Source: Scylla paramamosain
Lineage: Eukaryota; Arthropoda; Malacostraca; Decapoda; Portunidae
Length of the DNA stretch: 64,000 nucleotides
Assembly (NCBI RefSeq): GCF_035594125.1
Contig: NC_087198.1
Location: forward strand, 1,338,599-1,402,598
Direction: 5' to 3'
In this document: piece after piece, positions 40,801 through 52,711 of the stretch
Numbering within the stretch: position 1 is the stretch's first letter
Layout: the number at the start of each line of letters is the position of its first letter
Made by a program: the position numbers and the translations under genes
The notes under the pieces: model-generated
What the model was told of the DNA's origin: nothing
Database searches by the model: none
Seen by the model: only the letters and a program-made list of their open reading frames with translations

Positions 40801-43800
40801 CGTATTTTTTTTTTCTAAATAAAGAGTGTTATTTGTGGGTTTTAGCTTTTTTGGTACTTAAGGAACATAAAAACACTCATAATACACGTTTCTCTTAATG
40901 TCCTTTCGTTTCCCAAACCTAAGGTTCTTTGCATGTATTTAAGCGTTTTTATAAATAACATGATCAAAAACACTCAAAATACATGTTTTTGGTAATGTTA
41001 CTCTGTTTCTCCATAAAGGGTGTTTTGCATGCGTTTTAACGTTTTGGTATGTATGGAGTTAAAAAAACACTTAAAGACAAGTTCTTCGTAAAAATTGGTT
41101 TTATTCCCATGTAATGTGATTGTTCTGCTTTTTAGTGCTTTGTTTCATATCACGCTCAAAAACACTCAAAAGACATTTTCTGGAAATATAATTTTTTTTT
41201 TCCCACATAAAGCTAGTTTCGCATGTAATTTGGGATTTTCGTAACTAAGAATGTGAAAAGCACTCAAAAAACACACATTTGGTAAGGTAGTTCTGTCTCT
41301 CAATTAAAAGTGTTATTCATGCATTTCAGCATTTTGGTATGTAAGAAACTTCTCTATATACACGAGTTTTTTGCGTTTTTTGCCTTGTGGTTCGTGTGAA
41401 ACTATAAAACACTCATTATACACGTTTCTCGTAATGTTCTTTTGTTTCCCAATATAGAGTGCTTTCCATCAATTTTCGCATTTTTTTTAGGTAACAAGCT
41501 GAAAAACACAAAATACATCTTTTTGGTAATGTTATTCTATTTCTTCATATTGGTTGGTTTGCATCCGTTTTAGTGTTTTTCTTCGTAAATCACTAAAAAG
41601 ACACGTTTTCAGTAATATTGTTGAAATTGCTGAAAAAAAACACTCATAAGACAGGTTTCTGGTAAAGTTGAGTAATTTCTCCATATAGGTGGCTTAGCAT
41701 GCACTTCAGGGTTTTTCCAGAATTTTGGTATCTCAGTACCTATGAAGGTGAAAAAAATTTTTTTTTTCTCTCTATAATGTGTTATTTGTGAGTTTTAGCT
41801 TTTTGGTACTTAAGGAACTTAAAAACACTCAAAATACACAATTTTCGTAATGTCCTTTTCTTATACAAACATAGGGTTCTTTACATGTATTTAAGCGTTT
41901 TTATAGGTAACATGATCAAAAACACTCAAAATACATATTTTTGGTAATGTTATTCTGTTTCTCCATAAAGGGTGTTTTGCAGGCGTTTTAGCGTTTTGGT
42001 ATGTAAGGAGTTAAAAAAGGGCAGGTTCTTCGTAAAAGTGGGTTTTATTCCCAAGTTATGTGATTTTTCTGCTTCTTAGTGCTTTGTTGCATATCACGCT
42101 CAAAAACACTGAAAAGACATTTTTCTGGTAATGTCATTTTTTTGCCCATATAAAGGTAGTTTCGCATGTAATTTGCCAATTTCGTAACTAAGAATGTGAA
42201 AAACACTCAAAATACACAATTTAAAAAACACTCAAAATATACCTTTTTGGTAATGTTATTCTATTTCTTCATTTTGCTTGTTTTCCATCCGTTTTAGCAT
42301 TTTCTACGTAAAACACCGATAAGAAACGTTTTCAGTAATTTTGTTTTGGATTCCCATATAGATTCACTTTCTTGGGTTTTATCGTGTTGGTTCCTAACAT
42401 GCTGAAAAACACTCATAAGACAGTTTTCTGGCAAGCACGTTTAATTTCTCCATATAGGTTGCTTTGCATGCACTTACGGGGGTTTGGTACATAACAGTCC
42501 GAAAAAAAAGCTAAATTTAACTTTTTTGATAATGTTCTTGTTTCATATAATTTCCTGAACTTTGCCCGAATTTTGGCACCTCTTTACCTGTGAAGATGAA
42601 TAAGAATGAAAAAAAAAATATCGTTTTTATTTATTTATTTATTTATTTATTCTTAATAAAGAGTGTAATTTGTGGCTATTAGCTTTTTCGTACTTAATGA
42701 ACTTAAAAACACTCATAATACACGTTTCTCGTAATGTCCTTTCATTTCCCAAAAATTGGGTTCTTTGCATGTATTTAAGCGTTTTTATTGGTAACATGAT
42801 CAAAAACACTCAAAATACATGTTTTTGGTAATGTTATTCTGTTTCACCATAAAGTGTATTTTGCATGCATATTAGTGTTTTGGTATATAAGGAGCTCAAA
42901 TACACTTGAAGGCAAGTTCTTGTTAAAAATTGGTTTAATTTCAATGTAATGTGATTGCCCTGCTTTTTAGTGCTTTATTGCCTAACACGCTAAAAACACT
43001 CAAAAGACATTTTTCTGGTAATGTCATTTTTTTTCCCACATAAAGCTGATTTTGCATGTAACTTGGGGTTTTGGTAACTAAGAATGTGAAAAACACTCAA
43101 TATACTCACATTTGGTAAAATAGTTCTTTTTCTCAATTAAAATTCTTATTCATGAGTTTCAGCATTTTGGAATGTAAGAAACTTCTTTATATACACGAGT
43201 TTTTGCGGTTTTTGCCTTGTGGTTCTTATGAAACTATAAAACACTCATTATACTCGTTTCTCGTAATGTCCATTTGCTTCCCAATATAGAGTGCTTTCCA
43301 TCCATTTTCGCGTTTTTTGTAGGTAACAATTTCAAAAACTCAAAATATACCTTTTTGGTAATGTTATTCTATTTCTTCATTTTTGTTGGTTTGCATCCGT
43401 TTTAGCGTTTTCTACGTAAAACACCGAAAAGACACGTTTTCAGTAATTTTGTTTTGAATTCCCATATAGATTGACTTTCTTGGGTTTTATCGTGTTGGTT
43501 CTTAACATGATGAAAAATACTCATAAGACAGTTTTCTGGCAAAGACGTTTAATTTCCCCATATAGGTGGCTTTGCATGCACTTTAGGGGTTTGGTACATA
43601 ACAGTCCGAAAAAAAAAGCTAAATTTAACTTTTTTGATAATATTCTTATTTCATATAATTTTTTGAACTTTGCCCGAATTTTGGCATCTCTTTACCTGTG
43701 AAGATGAATAAGAATGAAAAAAAAATGTTTTTTTTTTATCTATTTATTTGTTTTTTCTTAATAAGGAGTGTAATTTGTGGCTATTAGCTTTTCGTACTTA

Positions 43801-44636
43801 ATGAACTTAAAAACACTCATAATACACGTTTCTCGTAATGCCCTTTCATTTTCCAAAAATTGGGTTCTTTGCATGTATTTAAGCGTTTTTATTGGTTACA
43901 TGATAAAAAACACTGAAAATACATGTTTTTGGTAATGTTATTTTGTTTCACCATGAAGTGCATTTTGCATGCGTTTTAGTGTTTTGGTATATAAGCTCAA
44001 AAACATTAAAAGGCAAGTTCTTATTAACAATCGGTTTTATTTCAATATAATGTGATTGCCCTGCTTTTCAGTGCTTCTTTGCCTAACACGCTCAAAAACA
44101 CCCAAAAGACATTTTTCTGGTAATGTCATTTTTTCCCACATAAAGCTGGTTTCGCATGCAATTTGGGGTTTTGGTAACTAAGAATGTAAAAAAGCACTCA
44201 AAATACACACATTTAGTAAGATTGTTCTGTTTCTCAATTAAGAGTGTTGTTCATGAGTTTCAGCATTTTGGTATCTACGAAACCTCTTCATATACACTAG
44301 CTTTTGCATGCTTTGCCTTATGGTTCTTTTGAACTATAAAACACTCATTATACACTTTTCATTTTCTCCATAAAAGGTGCTTTGCATGCGTTTTAGCGTT
44401 TTCGTATGTAATGAGATCAAAAACACTTAAAGGCAAGTTCTTGGTAAAAGTTTTTATTATTCCCATGTCATGTGATTCCCCTGCTTTTTAGTGCTTTATT
44501 GCCTAACACGGTCAAAAACACTCAAAACACACTTTTCTGGTGATATCGTTTTTTTTTTTTCCCACATAAAGCTAGTTTTGCATGGAATTTGGGGTTTTGC
44601 TAACTAAGAATGTGAAAAAAAAACTCAAAACACAGG

Positions 44637-44809
44637 GTTTAGTAAGGTTGTTCTATTTCTTAATTAAAAGTGTTATTCATGAGTTTCAGCATTTTGGTAT
44701 GTAAGAAATTTTTCTAATACACATTTAGTAAGGTATTTCTGTTTCAAAATTAAAAGTGTTATTGATGAATTTCAGCTTTTTGGTATGTAAGAACTTCTTT
44801 ATGTACACG
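44637..44809 (+). repeat. Duplicated gamma1 monomer (copy d)
   Basis: Tandem gamma1 pair; the join has lost two bases (TAATACACATTTAGTAAGG). It follows the delta2-to-epsilon1 jump near 44,360. Confidence 0.83.
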
Positions 44810-46450
44810 AGTTTTTGAGTTTTTTACCTTGTGGTTCTTGTCAAACAATAAAACACTCATACACGTTTCTCGTAATGTCCTCTTCTTTGCCAATATAAAG
44901 TGCTTTCCATCCATTTTTCCATTTTTTGTTGGTAACAAGCTCAAAAACACATCAAAATATATCTTTTTTGTAATGTTATTCTGTTTCTTCATATTGGTTG
45001 GTTTGCATCCGTTTTAGCGTTTTTCTACGTAAATCACTGAGAAGACACGTTTTAAGTAATATTGTTCAGATTGCTGAAAAACACTCAAAAGACAGGTTTC
45101 TGGTAAAGTCGTGAAATTTCCCCATATAGGTGCATTTGCATGCACTTCAGAGTTTGTACATAACCGGAAAAAAGCTAAAATTATTTTTTTATAATAATTT
45201 TTTTTTTACAAAATTTCCATGAATTTTGCCAGAATTTTGGCATCTCGGTACCTATGAAGATGAATACAAATTTTTGTTTCTCTCTATAAAAAGTTATTTG
45301 TTGGTTTTAGCTTTTTGGTACTTAATGAACTTAAAAACACTCATAATACACGATTTTCGTAATGTCCTCTCATTTTCCAAACATAGGGTTCTTTGCATGT
45401 ATTTAGGCATTTTTATAGGTAACATGATCAAAAACACTCAAAATACATGTTTCTGGTAATGTTATTCGGTTTCTCCATAAAGGGTGTTTTGCAAGCGTTT
45501 TAGCGTTTGGTATGTAAGAAGCTCAAAAATACGTAAAGGCAGGTTCTTGGTAAAAGTTGGTTTTATTCCTATATAATGTGATTGCCCTCCTTTTTAGTGC
45601 TTTAATGCCTATCACGCTCAAAAACACTCAAAAAACACTTTTTTGGTAATGTCATTTTTTTCCCCACATAAAGCTAGTTTCGCATGCAATTTTTGGTTTT
45701 CGTAACTAAGAATGTGAAAAGCACTCAAAATACATGCATTTCGTAAGGTTTTTCTGTATTCTTAATTAAGAGTGTTATTTCTGAGTTTCACCATTTTGGT
45801 ATCTAAAAAACTTCTCCATATACACCGAGTTTTGCGATTTTTGCCTTGTGGCTGTTGTGAAACTATAAAACACTCATTATACACGTTTCTCGTAATGTCC
45901 TTTTGTATCCCAATATAGAGTGCTTTCCATCCATTTTCGCGTTTTATGAAGGTAAGAAGCTCAAAAACACTCAAAATATACCTTTTTGGTAATGTTATTC
46001 TATTTCTCCATATTCGTTGGTTTGCATCCGATTTAGCGTTTTTCTACGTAAAACACTGAAATGACATTTTTTCAGTAATTTTGTGATGGATTCCCACATT
46101 GAGTGACTTCCATATTATTTATTGTTTTGTTGGCTAACATGGTGAAAGAAAAACACAAAAGACAGGTTTCTGGTAAGGTCGTTTAATTTCCCCATATAGG
46201 TGGCTTTGCATGCACTTTAGGGTTTGGTACATAACAGTCCGAAAAAAAAAAGCTAAAATTAACTCTTTTTCATAATGTTCTTTTTTCACATAATTTCCCT
46301 GAATTTTGGCAGAATTTTAGCATCTCGGTACCTATGAAGATGAATAAATAAAAATCCTATTTTTTTATTTTATTTTTTTCTATAAATTGTGTTGTTTGTG
46401 GGTTTTAGCTTTTTGGTACTTAAAGAACTTAAAAACACTCATAATACACG

Positions 46451-46926
46451 TTTCTCGAAATGTCCTATCGTTTCCCAAACATAAGATTCTTTGCATGTAT
46501 TTAAGCGTTTTTATAGGTAACATGATCAAAAACACTCAAAATACATGTTTTTGGTAATGTTATTCTGTTTCTAAATAAACGGTGTTATGCATGCGTTTTA
46601 GCGTTTTGGTATATAAGGAGCTCAAAAACACTTAGAAAAAACACTTGATAAAAGTTGATTTTTTCCCCATGTAATGTGATTGCCCTGCTTTTTAGTGCTT
46701 TATCGCTAATCATGCAATCACACTTAAAAGACACTTTTCTGGTAATATCATTTTTTTTTCCACATATAGCTACTTTCACATAAAATTTGGGGTTTTGGTA
46801 ACAAAGAATGTGAAAAACACTCAAAATACACGCATTTGGTAAGGTTGTTCTGTTTCTCAATTTAGAGTGTTATTTTTTTTATAAAGCTTTTTGGTACTTA
46901 TGGAACTTAAAAACCCATAATACACG
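46451..46926 (+). repeat. Half-length HOR unit (476 bp)
   Basis: delta1, epsilon1, alpha1, beta1 and gamma1 run directly into gamma2' near 46,870-46,885, so the entire second half of the unit is missing. The join lies between two gamma-type monomers. Confidence 0.82.
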
Positions 46927-47683
46927 TTTCTCATAATGTCCTTTCGTTTCCCAGACATAGGGTTCTTTGCATGTATTTAAGCGTTTTTAGAGGTAACATG
47001 ATCAAAAACACTCAAAATAAATGTTTTTGGTAATGTTAATCTGTTTCTCCATAAAGGGTGTTTTGCATGTGTTTTAGCGTTTTGGTACATAAGGAGTTAA
47101 AAAACACTTAAAAGTTGGTTTTATTCCCATGTAATGTGATTGCCCTCCTTTTTAGTGCTTTATTGCCTAACTCTCTCAAAAACCCTCAAAAGATATTTTC
47201 TGGTAATGTCATTGTTTTTTCCCACATAAAGCTAGTTTTGCATGCAATTTGGGGTTCTAATAACTAAGAATGTGAAAAACACTCAAAATATACGCATTTA
47301 GTAATGTTATTCTGTTTCTTAATTAAGAGTGTTATTCAGGAGTTTCAGCATTTTGGTATCTAAGAAACTTCTCCATATACACTAGTTTTTGCGTTTTTTG
47401 CTTCGTGGTCCTTGTGAAACTATAAAATACTCATTATGCACGTTTCTCGTAATGTCTTTTTATTTCCCAATATAGAGTGCTTTGCATCCATTTTCACGTT
47501 TTTTTTTTTTGTTGGTCACAAGCTCAAAAATACTTAAGATATACCTTTTTGGTAATGTTATTCTATTTCTTCATATTGGTCTGTTTGCATCCGTTTTAGC
47601 GTTTTTTTTTTTTACGTAAAACACTGAAAAGAGACGTTTTCAGTAATTTTGTTTTGGATTCCCATATAGAGTGACTGCCATAT

Positions 47684-47691
47684 TACTCGTA
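47684..47691 (+). other. TACTCGTA insertion in alpha2
   Basis: Normal CATATTATTTATCG has become CATATTACTCGTATTTATCG, the same six-base gain at a TA in a different monomer type. Confidence 0.85.
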
Positions 47692-48270
47692 TTTATCGTT
47701 TTGGTGTCTAATATGCTGAAAAAACACTTAAAAGACAGTTTGTAAAGTCGTTTAATTTCCCCATATAGATGGGTTTGCATGCACTTTAGGGTTTGGTACA
47801 TAAGTCCGAAAAAAAAAAGCTAAAATTAACTTTTTCGATAATGTTCTTTTATCCACATAATTTCCCTGAATTTTAACAGAATTTTGGCATCTCGGTACCT
47901 CTGAAGATAAATAACAAAAAAAAATTATTATTTTCTTTTATTTTATTTATTATTTTTATTTATTTATTTTTTTTTTTTGTTTCTTCATAAAGAGTGTTAT
48001 TTGTGGGTTTTAGCTTTTTGGTATTTAAGAAACTTAAAAACATTTTTAATACATGTTTCTCGTAATGTCCTTTCGTTTCCCAATCATAGGATTCTTTGCA
48101 TGTATTTAAGCGTTTTTATAGGTAACATGATGAAAAACACTCAAGGTTTTTGTAATGTTTTTGTTTTTCTCCATAAAGGATTTTTTGCATTTGTTTTAGC
48201 GTTTTGGTATGTAATGAGCTCAAAAATATTTAACAGCAAGTTCTTGGTAAAAGTTTCTTTTATTCACATG

Positions 48271-48278
48271 TACTCGTA
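48271..48278 (+). other. TACTCGTA insertion in alpha1
   Basis: Normal CCCATGTAATGTG has become CACATGTACTCGTAATGTG, the same six-base gain at a TA in a third context. Confidence 0.85.
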
Positions 48279-49606
48279 ATGTGATTGCCCTTCTTTCAAG
48301 TATTTTATTGCCTAACACGCTCATAAACACTGAAAAAAAATTTTCTGGGAATATAATTTTTTCCCCACATAAACCTAGTTTCGCATGCAATTTCGTATTT
48401 TGGTGACAAAGAATGTGAAAACACTCAAAATACACGCATTTGGTAAGGTTGTTCTGTATCTCAATCAAGAGTGTTATTCATGAGTTTCAGCATTTTGGTA
48501 TCTAAGAAACTTTTGCCTTGTGGTTGTTGTGAAACTATAAAACACTCATTATACAGGTTTCTCGTAATGTCCTTTTGTTTCCCAATATAGAGTGCTTTGC
48601 ATCCATTTTCGCGTTTTTTGTAGGTAACAGGCTCAAAAACACTCAAAATATACCTTTTTGTCAATGTCATTCTATTTCTTCATATTGGTTTGTTTGCAAT
48701 CCGTTTTAGCGTGTTTCTACGTAAAACACTGAAAAGACAAGTGTTAAGTAATTTTGTTTTGGATTCCCATATAGAGTGACTTCCATGTTATTTATTGTTT
48801 TTGTGCCTAACATGCTAAAAACACTCAAAAGACAGGTTTCTGGTAAAGTTGTTTAATTTCCTATAGAGGTGGCTTTGCATGCAATTTAGGTTTTGGTACA
48901 TAACTTAAGTGAAAAAAAGCTAAAATTAACTTTTTATGATAATGTTCTTTTTTTCCATATAATTTCCCTGAATTTTGCTAGAATTTTGGCATCTCGGTAC
49001 TTATGAAGAAGAATAACAAAAAAAAGGAAAATTCTTTTTTTTTTCTCTATAAAGAGTGTTATTTGTGGATTTTAGCTTTTTGGTGCTTAAGGAATTTAAT
49101 AATATTCATAATACACGTTTCCCAAACATAGGGTTCTTTCCATGTATTTAAGCGTTTTCATAGGTAACATGATCAAAAACACTCTAAATACATGTTTTTG
49201 GTAATGTTATTCCGTTTCTTCATAAAGGGTGTTTTGCATGCGTTTTAGTGTGTTGGTATGTTAGGAACTCAAAAACACTTAAAGGCAAGTTCTTGGTAAA
49301 AGTTGGTTTTATTCCCATGTAATGTGATTGCCTTGCTTTGTAGTGCTTTATTGCCTAACACGCTCAAAAACACTCAAAAGACATTTTTCTGGAAATGTCT
49401 TTTTTTTTTCTTGCCACATAAAGCTAGTTTCGTATGCAATTTGGGGTTTTGGTAACCAAGAATGTGAAAACACTCAAAATACACGCATTTGGTAAGGTTG
49501 TTCTGTTTCTCAATTGAGTGTTATTCATGAGTTTCAGGGTTTTGGTATCTAAGAATCTCAAAAACACTTATAATGCACGTTTCTCGTAATGTCCCTTTTT
49601 TTCCTC

Positions 49607-49635
49607 ATTTAGGGTGCTTTCCATGCACCCTAAAT
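49607..49635 (+). repeat. Perfect 11-bp stem hairpin at LINE copy 2 junction
   Basis: ATTTAGGGTGC, loop TTTCCAT, GCACCCTAAAT. The left arm is ordinary delta satellite. The right arm is its inverted copy and forms the join to the LINE (TTACTAACAAC...). The LINE reading (SSVVSKF) ends exactly where the arm begins. Confidence 0.88.
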
Positions 49636-50380
49636 TTACTAACAACACTACTAATTCCACTATCCAAGTCATTGACATATATTACAAACAACATTTGCCC
49701 TAATACTAATAATCCCTTTGTCACCCCACTCGGATTTAGAGCCGTTTATTACAACACTCTGTCGCCTGCCGCTTGGCCATGACGTTATCCAGATTACTTA
49801 TAACCTTTTTCCAATTCTTAAATACTGTGGAATATATTTCATCTGGTCCTGGTGACTTGAACTTTTCAGCTTATCTATCTCCTGTTCCACTATCTCTTTA
49901 GTTATGGTAATATCTGTCAGCTTCTCATTATCTTCTACTCTAAATATCTTGTCACTATTCGGCAAATCCTGCATGTTTTCCTGGGCAAAGACAGTTAAAA
50001 AATACTCGTTCACAATTTTACTAATCTCCTCCCAACAACTAAGCAGGTCCCATTCTGCTGTCTTCAAGGAACTATTGTTTCTCTATTCTTCGTCTTATAT
50101 GCCTGATAAAATCCCTTGGGGTCTATCTTCGCTTGGCTGGCTACCTTTAATTCATAACTATTTTTAGCTTTCCTTGTTAAACTCCTGACTTTTCTAATTC
50201 ATTATATTATGGCCTTAAAACCACTTTCCCTGTCTTTAATCTCATATATACTTCTCTTTCGCCCTATGTAATGTTTTAACCTCTCATCCATTTATGATCA
50301 TTTTTCTGCGATCTTATTCTTGTGTAAGGGATGTTCCCTAACTGTCCTGAATGTAATTTATCAACGAAATATTTATTTCG
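49636..50380 (-). mobile_element. Degenerate CR1/L2-like LINE fragment, copy 2
   Basis: Second copy of the fragment at 31.7 kb, with the same 5' join to the satellite (TTATTTCGCTTCTC at about 50,370-50,385). On the minus strand: linker (RKAKNSYELKVASQAKIDPK, FYQAYKTKNRETIVP), one-base frameshift, LKTAEWDLLSCWEEISKIVN, NEYFLTVFAQENMQDLP, the frameshifted KFKSPGPDEIY motif (about 49,832-49,858) and VISNL. An internal deletion then joins to RRQSVVINGSKSEW and a mutated GVPQGSVLGP-like block leading to LFVIYVNDLDSGISSVVSKF (49,636-49,728). It stops just before the expected FADD catalytic box. The 3' tail seen in copy 1 is missing. Confidence 0.82.
49798..50067 (-). pseudogene. Pre-RT segment of LINE ORF2 (89 codons open)
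   Basis: Longest recognisably real coding remnant in the window. It starts at an internal Met (MKTAEWDLL...), which is not a native start. The frame continues upstream after a one-base deletion into FYQAYKTKNRETIVP. Residues 12-33 match the WEEISKIVNEYF-TVF-QEN block that precedes the RT domain in CR1-like elements. The last ~25 residues are out of frame: the neighbouring frame reads KSPGPDEIY. A peptide from this frame is unlikely to be functional. Confidence 0.75.
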
Positions 50381-52711
50381 CTTCTCTATAAAGGGTGTTT
50401 TGCTTGAGTTTTAGCGTTTCTGTACATAAGAACCTTTAAAACACGTTTTTAGTAATGTTATTTTGTATTCCTTTATGGAGCGCTTTCCATGCTTTTCAGC
50501 GTTTTGGTGTCTAACACGTTGAAAAAACACTCAAAAGACACGTTGATGAAAATGTTTCGTTTCCCGATAAAGGGGGCTTCCAATGCATTTTGTCTTTTGG
50601 TACTTAACAATATGAAAAAAAAAGTTTAAGTAAAAGTTTTCGGTTGAGTTATTTTTCCATATAAAGTTCTAATCATGTGTTTTTGAGTCTGGGTACCTAG
50701 AAAGCTCAAAATCTCTCATAATACACTTTTCTCGTAATGTCCTTTCTTTTCTCCATGAAAGATGCTTTGCGTGTAATTTGGCACTTTTATACTTAACAAG
50801 CACAAAAACAATCAAAATACAAGTTTTTGGTAATGCTAATTTGTTTCTCCGTAAAGGTTGTTTTGCATGTTTTTCTGCGATTTCGGATGTAAGAAGGTGA
50901 AAAACGCTCTAAAGATACTTTCTTGGTAATGTTATGTTATATTGCCAAATAGGGTGCTTTCAATGCATTTTAGTATTTTGATTCCTAACACTCAAGTAAA
51001 CACTCAAAAGACACGTTTCCTGTAATATAGTTTTGCTTCTTCATATAGGGATCTGCATGCATTATGATGTTTTGCTACATAATGTGAAAAACGCTCAAAA
51101 TAAAGATTTTAGGTAATGTTCTTTTTCTCTATATAGGGTGCTATTCATCCTTTTCAGCGTTTTGGTACTTAGAAAGCTTACTTAGAAAGCTCAGAAACAC
51201 AAATAAAACTTGTTTCTCCAAACGTCTTTCCATCTTCCCATAAAGATTGCTTTTGTATGTATTTTGACGTTTTGGTACATAAAAAGGAAAAAAATAACAC
51301 AAAAAACACGTTTTTGGTGATGTTCTGTTTCTCTATTAAGAGATATATAATATATTTAATTTTCATTCAGGCGGTTTAGTGTTTGGTACCTAAGAGACTC
51401 AAAACTCTGATAATACACGTTTCTCGTAATATCCTATCATTTCCTCATACAGGGTGCTTTAAATGCATTTTTAAGATGATGTATGTAACAGACTCAAAAA
51501 GACTCAAAATACACGATTTTGGTAATTTTTTTTTCTGTTTGGTAAGATTATTCGTGTTTGTTGCATGCGTTTTAGCGTTTTGGAACGTAAAAAGTTTAAA
51601 ACACTTAAAAGACATGCTTATTATTTTGCATTTCTATGTAAGGTGCTTTCCATGCTATTTAGCGTTTTCGTGCTTAACACGCGGAAAAACACATAAAAAC
51701 ACATTTCTTACATTGTTGTTTAATTTTCTCGTATAGCGAGCAAGCATTATGGTGTTTTGCTACCTGACAATGTGAAAAACATTCAAATTACACGATTTTG
51801 GTAAAGTTTTTTTCTTTCTCCATTTTTGCGTTTTGGTACCTGAGAAGCTAAAAAAAAAAAAAAAACTCATAATACACGTTTTTTTCATGTCCTTTCGTTT
51901 CCTCATATAGGCTGTTTTTGGTGCTTTGGCACCTAACAGGGTGTTTGTATGTATTTTGACATTTTTGTTCGTAAGAACCTAAAAAAACACTCTAAAGACA
52001 CGTTTTAGTAAAGTTCTTTTGTATTCTCCTATGGGGTGATTTCGTTGCTTCTTACTGATTTGGTGCCTAACACGCCCAAAAAATAACAAAAGACAAGTTT
52101 GTAGTGATTTCGTTTCGTTTCTTCATATAGGTTGCTTTACATGCATGTTGGCGTTTTGATAATTATCAATGTAAAAAAATACACGTTTTTGGTAAGTTTG
52201 TTCTTTTTCTTCAGAGCACTATTGAAGTACTGATTTGGTACTTAAGAAAGTAATAAAAAAAACAAAACAAAAAAAAATTATCGTAATGTCCTTTTTATTT
52301 TCATATGCAGGGTGATTTGTTTGATGACAGGCGATTTTGTACATAATAAGCTCAAAAAAAAAAAATACACGTTTTTGGTTAATGTATTCTGTTTCTCTAT
52401 ATATGGAATTTTCATACGTTTTTAAAGTCGTTTCATATATCTATATATGGGTCTTTGCATGAATTTTGGCTTTTTGGTAACTAACAATGTCATAACACTC
52501 AAAATGCACGTTTTTTTTTTTTGGCAGTATTGTTCTGTTTCTCCATATAGAGTGTTTTCATGCGTTTTACCCTTTTGATACTAAGAAAATAAAAAACACT
52601 CATAATGCACGTTTCTCGTAAAGTCTTTTAATTTTTCCCATATAAGGTATTTCCGATTCATTTAGGCGTTTTTTTACGTAACAAACTTACAAAAGACTCA
52701 AAATACTTGTT
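50381..52711 (+). repeat. Older five-slot satellite array, copy 2
   Basis: Closely matches 32,291 to about 34,540, including the same slot losses (delta to gamma near 51,330; delta/epsilon fusion near 51,960). It retains a beta monomer at about 52,440-52,520 that copy 1 has lost. It has a private 12-bp tandem duplication (ACTTAGAAAGCT) at about 51,168-51,192. It ends in a delta and passes in correct slot order into a normal epsilon1 at about 52,712, unlike copy 1, which ends at the (TA)n run. No gene is seen. Confidence 0.85.

Larger units (their letters stand above)
39682..49606 (+). repeat. Satellite HOR array, block 5
   Basis: delta1 starts near 40,211, 40,889, 41,840, 42,725, 43,829, 45,353, 46,451, 46,927, 48,055 and 49,118 (the last truncated). 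The early part (39.7-40.7 kb) parallels 11.1-12.2 kb. Several units are short because of slot jumps: delta2 to gamma2' near 40,800, gamma1 to delta2 near 42,220, delta2 start to epsilon1 near 44,360 and gamma1 to gamma2' near 46,870. Two neighbouring units at 42.3-43.8 kb share a CTTGGGTTTTATCGTGTTGG alpha2 variant also seen at 7.36 kb. The end is an old-type gamma and delta joined to LINE copy 2. No gene is seen. Confidence 0.88.

Noticed and set aside
49573..49782. 69-codon + strand ORF across the satellite/LINE copy 2 join
   Set aside because: Spans a rearrangement junction and reads the LINE in antisense.
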